From Craspedostauros australis (lineage: Eukaryota > Bacillariophyta > Bacillariophyceae > Mastogloiales > Achnanthaceae): a DNA stretch of 64,000 bases. Position numbers and translations under genes: made by a program. Location: contig JAMXDE010000014.1 in NCBI GenBank assembly GCA_026770025.1, forward strand, positions 1,364,001 through 1,428,000, in the 5' to 3' direction. A model generated the notes under the pieces. The model saw only the letters and a program-made list of their open reading frames with translations. It searched no databases and had not been told where the DNA came from. This document shows positions 44,166 through 57,400 of the stretch, piece after piece. Position 1 is the stretch's first letter. Each line of letters opens with the position of its first letter.

Positions 44166-47100
44166 TCACCGTCCTCGCCAGCCCCTTGGACTGCCGCTGC
44201 GCCTATCCCAACGTCTGTCGTCGGGATGAGGTCTACGAGTACCTTCATGGTGATGGCCACGATCACGGTCTCTGGAATCGTGTTCGCGGCGTTCGTGATG
44301 ACGCTCGTGGTCATGTCGTCGATCTTGCCCGAAGCGGCGATCATGTGGAGGGTTGTACGGCCGATCTCGCCCAGCGTGACGCCTTTCTCTATCATCTATT
44401 CTTCGGTGGGCGGGACGTGATGACCAGTCAGGCCGCTCTCTGCCATCATGCGGATGCCCTGGTCTGCTCGTGTGCTGTCGAGGAGAACCACGGCGATCCT
44501 GATCGCCATTTCGATCACGTCGGTCGTCGCTGCCATGATAGCCACGATCGTATCGATCATCCTCGTAGCGGTCGTGACGATCACTGCGATGGCGATCACG
44601 GTCATCGAATCGATCACGGCGGTCATTGTAGCGGTGATCATGTGACCGCCGATCGTAGTCTCTCGGAGAGCTGCGATGATCTTGACGAAGATCCATGTCT
44701 CGTTCGTCGTGCAACGGCACGTCTCTGGGCTGAGACTGCCTTCGGTCGTAGTCATGAGCGGTATCTCTCCGACTATGATTGCTACGTGTTGGATATCCTC
44801 GGCGGCTGTCGTTCTGCTTCGTTTCTTCTGCGTTTGTGCTGCGGCAGAGAGCGTCGTAGCGATCCAGGTAGCCTCGGCGTCGGTCTACTGCAGTTGATTT
44901 TGCCGTTGCCGTTGTTGTTGTCTTTGTCGTCGCTGTCGGGCTGCTGCTGTCCTGCTGCTCTCTGGGGATACTTTGCGGATCCCTGTTGCTCCCTGTTGAT
45001 GCAACTTCGTGTCTTGCACCACTGTATTGATCCAACTCATCCGCATGGTGTTGTTCATATTCAGGGTCATGCGCAGCTGGATCTCCGTGTAGGTGCGCTC
45101 CCATTCTCATGCTTCCGTCGACATGCGGGAATGCATATTCAATATCATATTCATGAGCATGAGCATGAGCTTGATCGTGTTCATTTGGCTGTGGATTGGC
45201 ATGGCTGGGTGCATGTTCGTGAAACTCGCTTCTTTCGGTACAGGTGTCCATCTGTTGCATGTCGCTGGATGTATCAGCACTCCATTCTGCATTCTGCCCC
45301 TCTTGATGTTGGTCATTGTGGTTGCTGTGACTGTGATTTTGAATGTGATTGGATGGTTGATTTTCATGGGCTTCATGGCGTTTGTCATGACGCCCCTCGT
45401 GGTGCTCCTCGTGGTGATCTCGCTGATGTTGGCTGTTGCTGCGATCTCCCTCGGCAGCTGGAAGGCTTTCCTCTGTATTCCTGCCATGTCCTCTTGGATT
45501 TTGATTTGCAGCTTGGTGCTCATCCTGAGTACCTGGTTGAGGCTCGTAATCATGGCGAGATGGCTCTGGATTGGCGCTGTCATGCGCACGGTCTTGCGTT
45601 GTTTCGTGCGTGCTCGAAGGATGAGTGCTACTCATATGTTGTCCTCCTGTTGCATTTGATGAGTCGTACGACCTTGATGGATCCATCCCCAAGTTGCCTG
45701 CTTGATCAAGTGCTGGGTTGTTGCCATCGTTTTCTGCCTTCTGTGATTCATCATGGCTGGTTGACGTCGCAACTGTAGTCGTATCGTGGTGTTCACGCTG
45801 ATCATGGTGGATGTTGGTGCGCTGCTTTTGTGATGCCCGATGCCCGCCGTTCCACCGATCATGAGGGTCACGATGCCATCGAGAATCGTTGCTTTCCGCT
45901 GCGCGCCCATCGCGTCTTTCGTGTACATACTTGCATCTCGATCCGTAGCTGCAGTAGCCGCTTCTTGCGAACTGTTTGCAAATGATCCGTCCCGTGCTTT
46001 GATGCCCAGCCGTTGCATGATGCTGGGATGGTACCGACGCCAACAAGCTTGAAGGCTTGCTTTCGCGCAGGGTGGACGAAGTGCGCTGCAAGTTTTGTGG
46101 ACTGCCGCTGTTGCTGGATCCAACCACAGGACCAACACGGCCAACGCCAATCACGGCAGCCCTACCACCAGCACCGTTGGCAACGCCTGCACCTGCACCC
46201 ATGCCAGCACCCACACCAACACCACGAACATTCTCCGTGGTGGATGTGTTCTTCATGAAGCTCAGAAGTGACCCAGACGGAGCCTTCTTCGCTTTCTTTG
46301 CTATCCTGCGAGGTATGCGCAATGGATCGCTGGACGATTTGTCGTTGGTAGGGTTGCCGTCCTCTGTAGTAGTTAGTTGTTTCGGAACTGGGTTCGTCTC
46401 GTTCGAGTGAAGGTCGGGCTGCTCTTGATGCACTGGCGAGATTGGATTGGCCTTCTTCTGCGCCGTTTCATCAATTGCACGGGCGGGCTCATCGCGGAGC
46501 TTTAGGCGCTTTGGAATGGTGACTTGTGCATCCGCTGTGGGAATTAGACGACCTCCATCTGTTGGTTTCGTCGATTCGTCCTTGCTTGTCAACGCTGCAC
46601 CATCTGCGGGTTTGGGGCGTTTCGCACTTCCAGCACTCATTGCACTGTTCAGACTCTCAACGGAACTATCGTCACCCGAGCTTGAGTCAACATCGAAAAA
46701 GCCAAGGCCGTCGCTGTCTTCGTCCACGTCCGCAGAAGCTCGTCGGCCGTTTGAACTGCTTTTGTCTCTCCCGCGTTTGGCTTTCCGCATTGCTGATGTT
46801 TTGCCACCTGAGGTTGGTGATGCTTGCGATCCTTCTCCATCCGACGTGTCCGCTTCGTCTTCTCCCCCCGCCGTCACTGAAGATGCTCCAGACAAAGAAG
46901 CAATTGAAGTGGACCCCGACGCCTGCGCATCCCTTGACCCAAGCTGTTGTTTGCGCATCTTGGCCTCTTTCGCCAGCCTGGCCAATTTCTCCGACACGCT
47001 GCTCGTTCGGTTCTTTCCGTAACTTAGCGACGTGGTGCGGCTGTGAAGCGGCGCGAATCGTGACGATGTCACCTTGATCCATTCATCTCTTGATGTTGAT

Positions 47101-50100
47101 GTTTTACGGAAATGAATCTTAGCTTCTCGTCCCACGCCGTTGACATTCCGCGTCCTGACCACCTCGCCGACCGTCCACTTCTTCCCGCGCATGACATCGA
47201 ATCGGGCTGTAATGGATATCCAGATAATATGAGAGTAGAACAGCATTCATACAAATTGTGCCGCAGTAGGAGTGCACGTGACAAAAGAGCTGGGTGAGCT
47301 GAGAGTGCAGCAGAATGCAGGATGACATTATCGAAGCGGCAAGCACAAAGGGTCCATAGAGCACGGAAATGGAGTCCCTCCAAGACGGCAACATTCCAGC
47401 GCAACATTCCAGCAACCGTAGCATCAACGGACGACGCCACCAAGGGCCAAATTTGGACGCACCTCCGACGGAAAATCTTGAAGGCTTGGAGGCGCCGCCC
47501 AACTCTTGCTCTCGCTCTTCGTCATCTTCATCGTCGTCCTCGTCGTCGCCGACATTCGATTCGACTTCGGTTCGCTGATCATCCGTTGTCACAGCTTGGT
47601 CGATGCTGCCATCCACGACTTGCGCATCGACGTGCGAGTCCCATTCGTCTTCAGGAGCATCGCAGGACGCAACATCCGGATTCCATTTGTTGTCCTTGCA
47701 GAAGAACTTTTCGGAGAGCATGTCGATGTCGACGTGCCACGGGACTCTGCGCCATTTGAGACAATCTGGATTCTCGCATTGCACCCAATTCGACACGGCC
47801 TGAGCTGGCCTCCCGTGATCCACGCTCGAAAGCAACGAATCGCTCTTCTTCCCATTGCTCGATGCTCTCTTGTTGTAGAACGAGTCCAATTCGTCCGTGA
47901 CATACTTCAAATTGCAATCGTCGCCGGTCACCAGCAGATCCAGGACCGGTGATCCGTACGGTAGCCATGGAGAGGAGTGGTCAACATGACCAGCACGGTC
48001 TCCGTCAACGAAATCCTTGCGGATATCATCGGGCCATGTGCTTCCCCGTTGCAACGGATCTTTGAACCACTGGATCAGCTTCTTCCTCACGGTTGATTGA
48101 TACCGAGTGGAACGCCCCAGCATCGCGCTCTTCCCTTGCGTCGCGTCGACGCGCCAGCACCCGCTCATGTTTGGCAACAACGCGCAGCCCAGCAGGTCTG
48201 GTAGTCCAGATTTTTGCCCGATCCCGCCGTTGTACCACTGCAAGAGCTGAGAAAGGACGTAATCACCATGGTAGTCCACCACCACCTTCGACACGATGTC
48301 TTCGGGCTCGCATAGAGATTTCCGGTTTCTCGTCGTCTCATTATTTGGAAGGGGTGACTTCCGACCATCATCCTCCTCTGGTTCGTCGGCCGATGCTGAG
48401 CCTTGATCCTTGCTGCCATTGGTTGCAACATCACCAGCATCTGGATTCTGCTCTGATTGGTCGATGACAGAGCATGGGACCTCGTTTCCAAGATCCCTGG
48501 CATACACTTCAATGGAAGTTGATTTGAGCTGCTGGTAATGATTGATGTTGAAGAACGTGCTGGTTCGAGCATAGAAGAGCAACACGTCGGCCGCCTTCTC
48601 CAGTTTGAATCGCTTGTTGTAGTTCTGCAGCCACGGTTCCAATGTCAGCTCGAAGTTTGCATCCAGTATGTCCTGATCCTCAGTTTCGTCGTTGTTTGCG
48701 GCTGGCTCGCTGCTCTGCATGGATGACCTGGGTATAGTGTCGTCTCCAGTCGCTTTGCAAATCACTTGCCAAAGCAGCTTGTCCATCACCTTGCTGACTC
48801 GCCTGCGGACTTTCCGATCTCTCTCGTCGCGCTTGCGCTGTCGCTCCGCCGCTTTTTTGGCAGCGGCCCTCTTTGCCTGGATGTCGACACGCATGTCGGT
48901 GATGGATTGCAATATGGCCTGGCGGAACTCCAGCAGCGCCTTCGATAGGCGGGCGCGCGCTTTCGCTGGGGTCATTGCCTTGTTGGCTTCGCCAGAGCTG
49001 ACAGAATCATCATCTTCGCTCCAATCGTCGGACCATGGCGATCCGAACTTACGTAGACAAGTATGATGCGCTTCGATCCTTTCAAGATTATTGACAAGAT
49101 GAGGACTGGCACATACATCCTCACGTGCATTCTTGAGAAGTTGGCGCACGACTCCGTCTGGGTGATTCCAAATCCACGCGATGACGGTCTCGTCGGGCAT
49201 GATGGACATCGGAGGGTGTACTTTGTCCCTCAAATCCTCGTCGCACAAGGTGAGAGAAGAGTCCAGGCCACTGGAAAATCTCAGGACTGTTTCTCGATGA
49301 CGATCCAACACACGGCCCACTCTGGAGAGTGCCTGTGTCAGCTGCTGTATGCGCTGCTCCATGGCACTGACACCCTCCGCGTCGGCACCTTCAAACGAGA
49401 GTTTCTGCTGCTCATCCATTTGAGTTTCTGGAATGGTCTCAGATGCTGCGCTCTTCCTCTCGTCGGAGCTTTCTGAATACGATTTGGCCGATGAGACGGC
49501 ATCGTTCTTCTCGCCCTTCCTCTTCTTGGCTCCTTTCATGTTGTCCGTGTCATCGTCATCGTCGTCATCTTCATCAACCCCGCTGTTGGCCTCCCACTCA
49601 AGCCTCGCTCGGTCTTTCCATTTTTCTTTCTTGGCTTCGCTGAATCGCCTCCATGTTGCCGAGGCTAGCTTCTGAACTTCCCGCGTCAAAGCTGACCCGG
49701 CAAGATCTCCACCGCTCTCCCTCTTCAATATGGCAACAAACTTCTCCCTTCGCTTCTTGGCGAAAAAGGAGATCGCAGGTTCTGGCTTGGAAGGTCGCGG
49801 TGGTCTTCCGTTCGTCCCACCTTTCCTGGATGCGGAAGATCTGCTGCTGGTGTTGGTGCTGCTGTTGCCATTGCTATTGCTACGAGCCGCCTCACTTCTT
49901 TGCCCGGATGCCCTGCTGGATTTTGATTTCTTTTCCTCGTTGACTTGATTCGAAATCAACGCAATCGGCAGCGCACGTCTCTCATATTCAATGTACCGTA
50001 GCGTGTCGGCGACGAATGTACGTAGCCATATCGGAACCAAGGCGATGGAGCTGTGAGAGGACACGGTCTCGGAAGAGATCGCCAAAGCTCTGCGGTTGAC

Positions 50101-53100
50101 GCTGATTGCTCCGAACACTGCCGTTTTGAACCCGTGCCGTTGCAGAACTTCCTCGTCATCGTCGGCCATGACCTTCTTCATGCACCCTTTGATCAGGTTC
50201 GACAGCCTCACGGCGATGGGAGAATTCCGAGTCAGCACTTGCTGGTAGCAATCAGCCGTGGCAAAATGGAGGAAAGAACCGCGGCATTGCCGGTACCCGC
50301 AAAGACAGACAGCTGATTGGTACTCGTTCAATGACTCCGTGACGGCGTTGTAATCAAAAGTGAGCTCTTCTCCAATCTTCATCTCGCGGATGGTGGTCAT
50401 CGCCAGCCTCAGCTCGCCGTTCAAGGCAACCACGCGCACCTCGCAGGATGGTTGGCAGCTGTGCGACAGCATGGATCCGTACCCTGACTTGCGAGATGCG
50501 TCCACGAACAGCAGACTGTATCCCCTTGGGTCGGTCTGCGGTCGTTCCAGCGCCATGTTGAAGAAATCAGGCAGCACAGGCTTCAGACCCTTTCTTTCCT
50601 GCGTGATCGAGATGGCGTCCATCTTCTCACCCCATCGCCAGGAGGGATACACCTCGCCTCTGTAGTAGGTGATGAGACGGTTGGCACCGATCCTGGGGCT
50701 TAGCAGAATCGACCCGTGCCCCTTCGGATGGACGCGGAAGAAATTGGGACCGAGTGCATCCTTGGCTCGGCAGAGGAGTTGGGCTACCGCCGCCAACCAA
50801 GGCGGTCCAAAGTTGCGAATTTTGCTGAGCAGTGCCTTGCCAAGCATGGTCGACTTCCATTTCTGAAAGGTGGCATCGTTGGCTCCGTCAGGAGTGGCAT
50901 CGAATGAGAGACCTCGCAAGATGTTTGCTGCGTTGGAGATGTCGTGCGCCAGATCCACTGGGCATGCGTTGATGGCAGGGAGCAGCCATTGCTCGATGAA
51001 TTCTTGAATGGCCTGCTCGTCAAACATCGTGTCTAGACAGATGAAGATGTTCTTTCTGGTGTAGCAGTCCATCCCCCACACCTCCTGCTCGATCAGTTCT
51101 GGGCTACTGTTCCAACCGTCGCTCTTCGTCTCCTGAGGTGTGACGGCATCGTGGGATGGATTTTGCTTTTGCATCTCGGCCTGCCAGTTTGCGCTCACCA
51201 GCTCGGTTTGGTTCAATACATTGGCCTCCGTCATGACACGATCCTGGACCTGGATCAGGAGCGTTTGCATGGAGGCCGTGATCTGCGCCTTGATGACGCC
51301 GTCGTCGGAGGCCAGCGCTCTAATCGCCTTTTGCAGCCTGCCCTTGTCGCCAGTCTCTTGCGTCAGCGACTTCATCCAGCCTTCGCTTTGCCCGGTGTCG
51401 TCGTAGGTGTAGGAAAGACCCAAGAAGCTGTTCGGTAGACTGGTTTTCAGTTCGTGCAAGGCCACCTTCTCATCGAGTTCGGAAAGCCCCGCGCAGACCG
51501 TGTCGTTCCGGAGCCGTTCATACTTTCTTTCCGGAAAGGCCATCCGTCGCCACTTGCCCTGCATCGCCGCCTGGTTGTTGGTGGAATGATCCAGATACAT
51601 TGAGAATCGGTGAAGATCGTTGGCCTGGCGCAATTCTGCATACTGACGATCTCGGTCTCGTTCGTACACCTGTTCGAGAGTATCCATGATCTTCTTTGCT
51701 GTGTGGCTGATGGTACCTGCCGACAGACTGTCGGAGGGTGGTTCCTCGCTCCTTTCGATGGCCGATGTGCACATGCCGATGACGTCCTTTCGGAATAGGT
51801 CCCAATCCACCCCCTTGGGATGTAAGACGGGCACGGACAGCTTCAGTTGTGTGCCCGGCTTCCCGCCGATCGATTTCCAGTACGGTTTCAGCGCGCGCAG
51901 TTGCTCCCCTTCCTCCAACCGCTGTCTGTCCAGTTCGTACCGCCCATGATCCATTCGATCCCGCACTACCTTCCAGTTGTACGGGGCGTGACGCGGGAAG
52001 ATTGGCTGCTGCCGTTTCTGATGGTATGCGTCTTTGGATGAATGTGCCGGATGTTGCTTGAGCGATGCGCTGCTGGAAGATGTTGACTGGGGTGGTACGG
52101 TCGGTGATGCAGAACGAGAGGAGCTCCGAATGCCATTGCCGCGCCTTGCAACATTTGCTTCCTTTTGTCGATTTTGCTCGTGCTGTGGCATGTTCGCAGC
52201 CTTGTCCGATGAGAGATTCGTTTCTGCATCTCGCTTGGGTCTGTGCGGAAAGTAGTCTTCTTGAAATTCCGAAGGAACGTCGCCCAAAAACCAGCCATAG
52301 CTGTCCAGCTTTTCCAATCGTCCTAGCACCCGTTCGAACCCCCGTCTATGACGTTCGTACACGTTGAGAGCGTTCGATACCGCTGCCTTTGATCTATCTA
52401 CGTCGTTGTTGCCATTCCTCGGTCGTTTTTTGGCTGCCGCTCTCCCTGATGCCTTGGTTTGCGCATCACTCTTCTTCTGCCGCTTCGCGTTGCTGCCCTT
52501 GGTCGCCGATGACGAGGCCGCCGCTGCATTTCCTGATGATCCTGCCGCTGCTGCTGAATTGCCGTCGGTTTGGGAGGCTGTCGTGTTGGCTTTCCGTTTC
52601 CGTCGCACGCGCGATTCTCCAGTCATTCCCTCGAGCTCTGCAGTTGTGTAATGCAGGTCTGCCCTTGATAGTTTCTGCAGCTTGCCACCCATCACAAGCT
52701 CGACGTCGTAGAGGAATGGGTGTTTGTCGTCGTCGTCGTCGTCGTCGGGTTGGTCATTTTTGTGAGACTTCAGAATTCGCGCTAGCTGTCCTCCGCGATC
52801 TCTGAGCTTGCTCTTTTTCTTGCTGATGTGATTGCCGGGTCTAGTGTTTGGTGAGGGTGGTGCACAAAGGCAGGCAATTGATTTTGGTTGACCAATGTGA
52901 AATGGCGCGCGATGGGTGGTGGGCGGTGGGTGATGGGGTTTTTGAGTGACGGATGATGGGTGATGAATGATGACCGCGGAAAGAATCAACGAGGTGCAGG
53001 TGAAAAATGAGGGAGAAGAGATGGACATGATGAGGGATGAACGAATTCGGCATGCGGTACAGTGCATTTGTAGCAATAGAGAATTGAAGAGGACTACGCC

Positions 53101-53457
53101 AACATGTCCGCTCAATGGAGTATGCTCTTCTATTCGGTGTGTCGCTTTGTTTTCGGAATGGATCGCAGCCTGGACCGTGGAATGATGGTATCAATCAGCA
53201 CTCATTTCAACACCGATAGATTTGTCGACACGTATCAATGCAGAGCAAGTATTCTACAATACGACAGAAGCCACTCACGTTTCGATGATGTGCGCCAGGT
53301 CTCCCTTTCTCAGAATCCGATTCTTGTTGTTGCCTGCAGCACCATCGCCCGCAGCATGATTCTCTGTCGAAGACATGGCTGCAGCACCGGCACCGTTGGA
53401 ATCGGCATGTTGTGGGGAAACGCTGGAATTGCCTAGTTCTTCATCCATTCCTCCCAT
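44166..53457 (-). CDS. ATXR3/SDG2-like SET histone methyltransferase with HMG, CW, Tudor-knot-like and CCCH domains
   Basis: Exons on minus: 53457-53279, 52840-47463, 47206-44166 (2865 aa), introns GT-AG. The SET core is near residue 850: SHSCQPSCEVRVVALNGEL, IGEELTFDYNAVTES, CLCGYRQCRGSFL. The following region (LRYIEYERRALP, GDYVLSQLLQWYNGG) also matches plant ATXR3, an H3K4 methyltransferase. Added modules: an HMG-like box near 1080-1150 (SFFAKKRREKFVAIL), a CW zinc finger near 1752 (WVQCENPDCLKWRRV, then FFC and C), a Tudor-knot/MRG-like domain made across the last splice (VGARFDVMRGKKWTVGEVV), and a CCCH finger near 2257 (CKQFARSGYCSYGSRCKYVH). The tail is Arg/Asp/His-rich. Start is the first ATG after an upstream stop; a further 5' exon is possible. 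Confidence 0.82.
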
Positions 53458-54435
53458 GTCAAAACCAAAGATGGAAAAGAGTTCATCAAAGGTGGAAGCC
53501 ACAGTATCCTCTCCCCCTTGCCGCGCGGTGTTCGGGGGTTGCTGCTTCTGCGTCGGTTTCTTGCTGTGCTGTTGATGTTGGTGTCGACGTCAATGTCGAC
53601 GTTGATATTCTTCTCTTGTGTTCGTACGAGTACTGCTCCGCTCTACCCGGACCCTGTTCGAAGGATACTTGCTTCCGATGCACCTACGTGTATGCGTAGC
53701 ACCAATACTCCAACAAGAGTGCGTTGCCTCCGCTTTGTGATGTCTGATCTCAGTCTCTGCGCAAGGCAACGATCGCACGGATCGTTTCCAATGCTCTTCG
53801 TTCGTCGCAAAAACCAATGGTGACCACCACAGAGAGAGCAAGAACGACGATGATGTGGATGGATTCGCTCTGAGAACACGACGCGTGACAGATCGAAAAC
53901 GACAACAACAACGACGACAACAACAACAACGATGACAGCGCCACGATCCTCACGCACAGAGCCACAACAACAGCCACATGGCCGCACAAAAATCACTGTG
54001 GACGAAAATGGACACCACGTGCAACAACAGCCCTGCGATTTCATTGGTTGATATTGGTCGCATGGGTCGAACAGAGACTTTTGGCGCCATTTCTTGCGTT
54101 TAAACGGGATCGATCATGATTGGAATGCGAGATGCCGTCCGCTATACCCTTGATGGGGCGCAGAGCAGGTATTCTATAATACTTCGGATTACACATTCTT
54201 TGTTGCTGCTGCTGTTGTCCAATGCTCGATGGACCTGACGCGGTCGTGGCATCACATAATAGATTGTAGAATACCAAATTGGATTGGGTTGGGTTGGCGG
54301 TGACTCATCGTTTTGACGTCACACATACTTAGAGACCACCAGAAGCAGCAGCAGCAATAGCACTGCCCCAATGCTCCTCCCCAAGCAAGCAAGGAAGCAA
54401 GGGAGGAAGCATTCTCTCGAGGTCGCGTACCCTGT
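53458..54435. other. Intergenic: SET gene promoter and F-box gene 3' flank
   Basis: No separate gene is supported. A TTCGTACGAGTACTGC motif is at about 53621, and CAACAACGA-type repeats are at 53895-53935. The minus frame upstream of the SET start ATG stays open for about 40 Gln-rich codons, so a spliced 5' exon may lie here. Confidence 0.5.
53895..53935. repeat. CAA/CGA triplet-rich tandem repeat
   Basis: Runs of ACAACAACGACG-like units about 450 bases upstream of the SET gene start. Confidence 0.75.
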
Positions 54436-57400
54436 CTACCCTCTCAGGCTCATGCCTCGAGCAAAGCCATCCTTCTTGGCTCCAGATTTCCTGAGTCCTT
54501 TCTTTTTCTTTTTCTTGGTTGCCTTGCCGGACTCGTGATAGTCTCTCGCATTTGCGGCGATGACGTCTCGGGTCCTCTGGCCCGCCATCACCACTCCCAT
54601 CCAATCGAGCGCCAATCCCACCTGCCCGTCGTACGCAACGACTTCCGTTCGCGGCTCGGGTGCGTCCTCCGTGTATTGACCCATGTGATGCACCACAGTC
54701 ACCCGCTCGATCTCGCGTCCTGCGGCAATGTGAATCAAGACTGCGACAATGGATTTGTCTGCAGTTTGATCCGGACCGAACCAATGCCCGTCCAGATTAT
54801 CCACCGCGTCTGGAGGTGGGCGCTGGATGCACATGGCGACAACGTGCCTCTCATCAAAAGCGATCAGCTGCTGCACGACCACGTTGCCGTTCAACGCGAT
54901 CGCCTTTTGCTCGTCGTTGTGATCGATCGCTGTGATTGGGAGAATCGAGACCACTGACTTGTACTCCAGCGTCTCCTCGTGGTGTAAGCGCGAGAAATTG
55001 TCGGATACGACGACATGGTCTCCCATTGTCAACGATTGTCGCGTTTCAGCCGACCGTTCCCAGGTGGAATCCATTTGCATTTGGTGCGCACCGTCCACTG
55101 CGAATGATACGGTGGTGAGAGGGAGATGTTGGAAGGTCTTCGCTTCGACGTGGCCCATGGAGATTGCCTGAGTGTGATTGATAACCAAGAATCGGTACTC
55201 GCTCCAGTCGTCTTGCGGCAATTCCATCTTGTTGCTCAACACGGCCACGCTCTTGTGATCGGAGAGGACGGCGTCACCTGCACCCTCCGGGTGGCTGTCG
55301 CCGACCCAGACGATGCTTTGGGCGGATGCAGAGAATACGACCAGCTTGCGCATGATGGTCCGCTGTATCGAATCATCATCTCCGTTGTCGTGATCCTCGT
55401 CGTAGTTAGGAATCGAGATGGCCACCTCGATCAGGAACCGCCCGTACCCCAGCGACGCGATTGTGTCGGAAGCCACGACCGAAACATCTTCGGGTTCACC
55501 GTAGTTGGTCAAGAAGTCGAACAGCTGCAGCAACCCGTCCCCGGCTTCCTCGCATGTCATGAAGTAGTTGCGCACGGCTTCGGAGACATCGATCACTTGC
55601 AAAGCTTGACGGGAATCCAAGTCATCGCCGACCTGGAGGAATTCGTCCCGTTGCACCAAGACCAGCAGGGAGCTTTCCGTCTCGTGGATTAGATTGTGGA
55701 CCACCATCATGCACCCGATCCAGCTGTCGTCCAAATCTACCGCCGCGATCGCGCACGTGCGTTTCCTGGTACTCTTGCAAAGGTCGAGAGTCTGCTCCAC
55801 AATTTGCTTGCAGTAGGATTCGCCGTCGCCCTTCGGGACGCAGCTGTACAGACGGAGCGAGCAGTCCGCGGAGTACGCCGCAAGGATCCTCTTGTCATCC
55901 CACACCTTTAACGCTGCGCATTTGCTCAGGTGCTTTGGGGAATTCTGGTGCGAAGCGAAGGGACGGAAGCAACATTCTTTCTGCTCCGTGCTCTTGCGGC
56001 TCAGGATACTGGTGGCTGCAATCGAGAGGGAGTTGAGATCTCTCACCACGCCATAGGTTGCCGTGAAAGCATTTCTGTAGATGCCGTAGATCGGTTGGGG
56101 CTCTTCATCTGCATATGTTGAAGACGATGCAACATCCGTGTCATCGTTGGTGCTCGCATTGTTGTCGTCGTCGTTGATGATTGGAACCGGCCAATTTCGT
56201 CTCTTGAGCAAAACCTTCCACAGATATCCAGCGGACTTGCCGATCTCTGCATTCCAGTGCTTGCACACCCCAGTGGATGCCACGATGGACGACAACGGCA
56301 GAAATGTGAGCATGTGATCCAGCACCGTGCCCGGCAAGTACACGAGGTCGCCGGACTCATTGGATCCAGCAGCAACTGATGTATCCTGGCCTTTGCCGTT
56401 GGAAGTGCCGCCTTCGAGCTTGCCTTCTGTGTCTGAATCAAGACCATGCGATGGGAGGACTCCATTCTGATAACGATCGAATATCAGGCAATCATCAACT
56501 GAGCAGTATACAATGCCAGCGATGGGGCATGCTTTGCGGGACAGTTCCGCCGACAGCAATTCGTTCAATGTGCTGCTGGCTATGCTAGCCTGATCCATGA
56601 CGACCTCCAGATGAAAGAGCATGTCCATGGTGGTCTTGTGCATATCCGGCGATGCCTCCTCCCGACCGGTGGGGTTGGCTTCATCTGCTGCAGCGACGTC
56701 TGCCTCTGACTTCTTGTTCTTGCTGTCGCCCAGCAGGACCGATGCCAAGGTCTTGGATTGTTTGTTGAAGTGCACGCAACGGCAGGAGGACTTCTTCCCA
56801 GATTTTTTGTTCTGCTGGCATGCACGCGTGAAGAAGTCGGAACGGCAGAGAGGTGCGGCGTCGTGGTCGTCGTTCGCCAAGTCTCTGGCCGTCTCCTTGC
56901 TGCGAGGGTGCACTTTCTTCCTGCCCGACGCGGAGTCCGCGCTGGCGGTTGATCCGGAACGATTCCTTCGCTTGACAGAACCCTTCTCTTCCGGTGCGTC
57001 CTGCAGGATGGCATTCCTGGAGACTCCAGGGTCGTCCGGCAAGCTGTCCACCCACACGTGGATGGATATCGCCTTGTCCCGCCGCCTCACGATGTCCGTC
57101 ACGCTGTTCTCAAGCATCGACAGCAACGCCTGACTCATTTGCTTGAACACGCGCTTCTCGCCGGACTTCCTCTTCTTTTCTTTCGCCTCATTCTGCCGTC
57201 TCTGATTCCTCTCGACCCTCTGCTGCCAGTTGCCTCGGACCATCCTTGCTTGCGGTGGTGTTTGTTCTGACCTTGTTTGCGACAGTGATGGTGGTTCAGG
57301 GAGAGGTGCTCTCAGTATGGTACATGGGTCATGCTGCGCCCACTCGCATCGAAGGTTCCTGATTTGCGAGCTGCGCAGTTCTCCCATGTCAAGAGAGAAG

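Noticed and set aside
44186-45778. 530-aa plus-strand ORF
   Set aside because: It is the antisense shadow of the Arg/Asp/His-rich third exon of the SET gene; composition bias keeps the frame open.
52331-52345. GTTCGAACC string resembling a tRNA B box
   Set aside because: Lies in SET coding sequence with no A box or cloverleaf at the right distance.
47119-53115. 1998-aa minus ORF taken as a complete gene
   Set aside because: Both ends run into introns; the splices give a clean N-terminus and the Tudor-knot-like domain.
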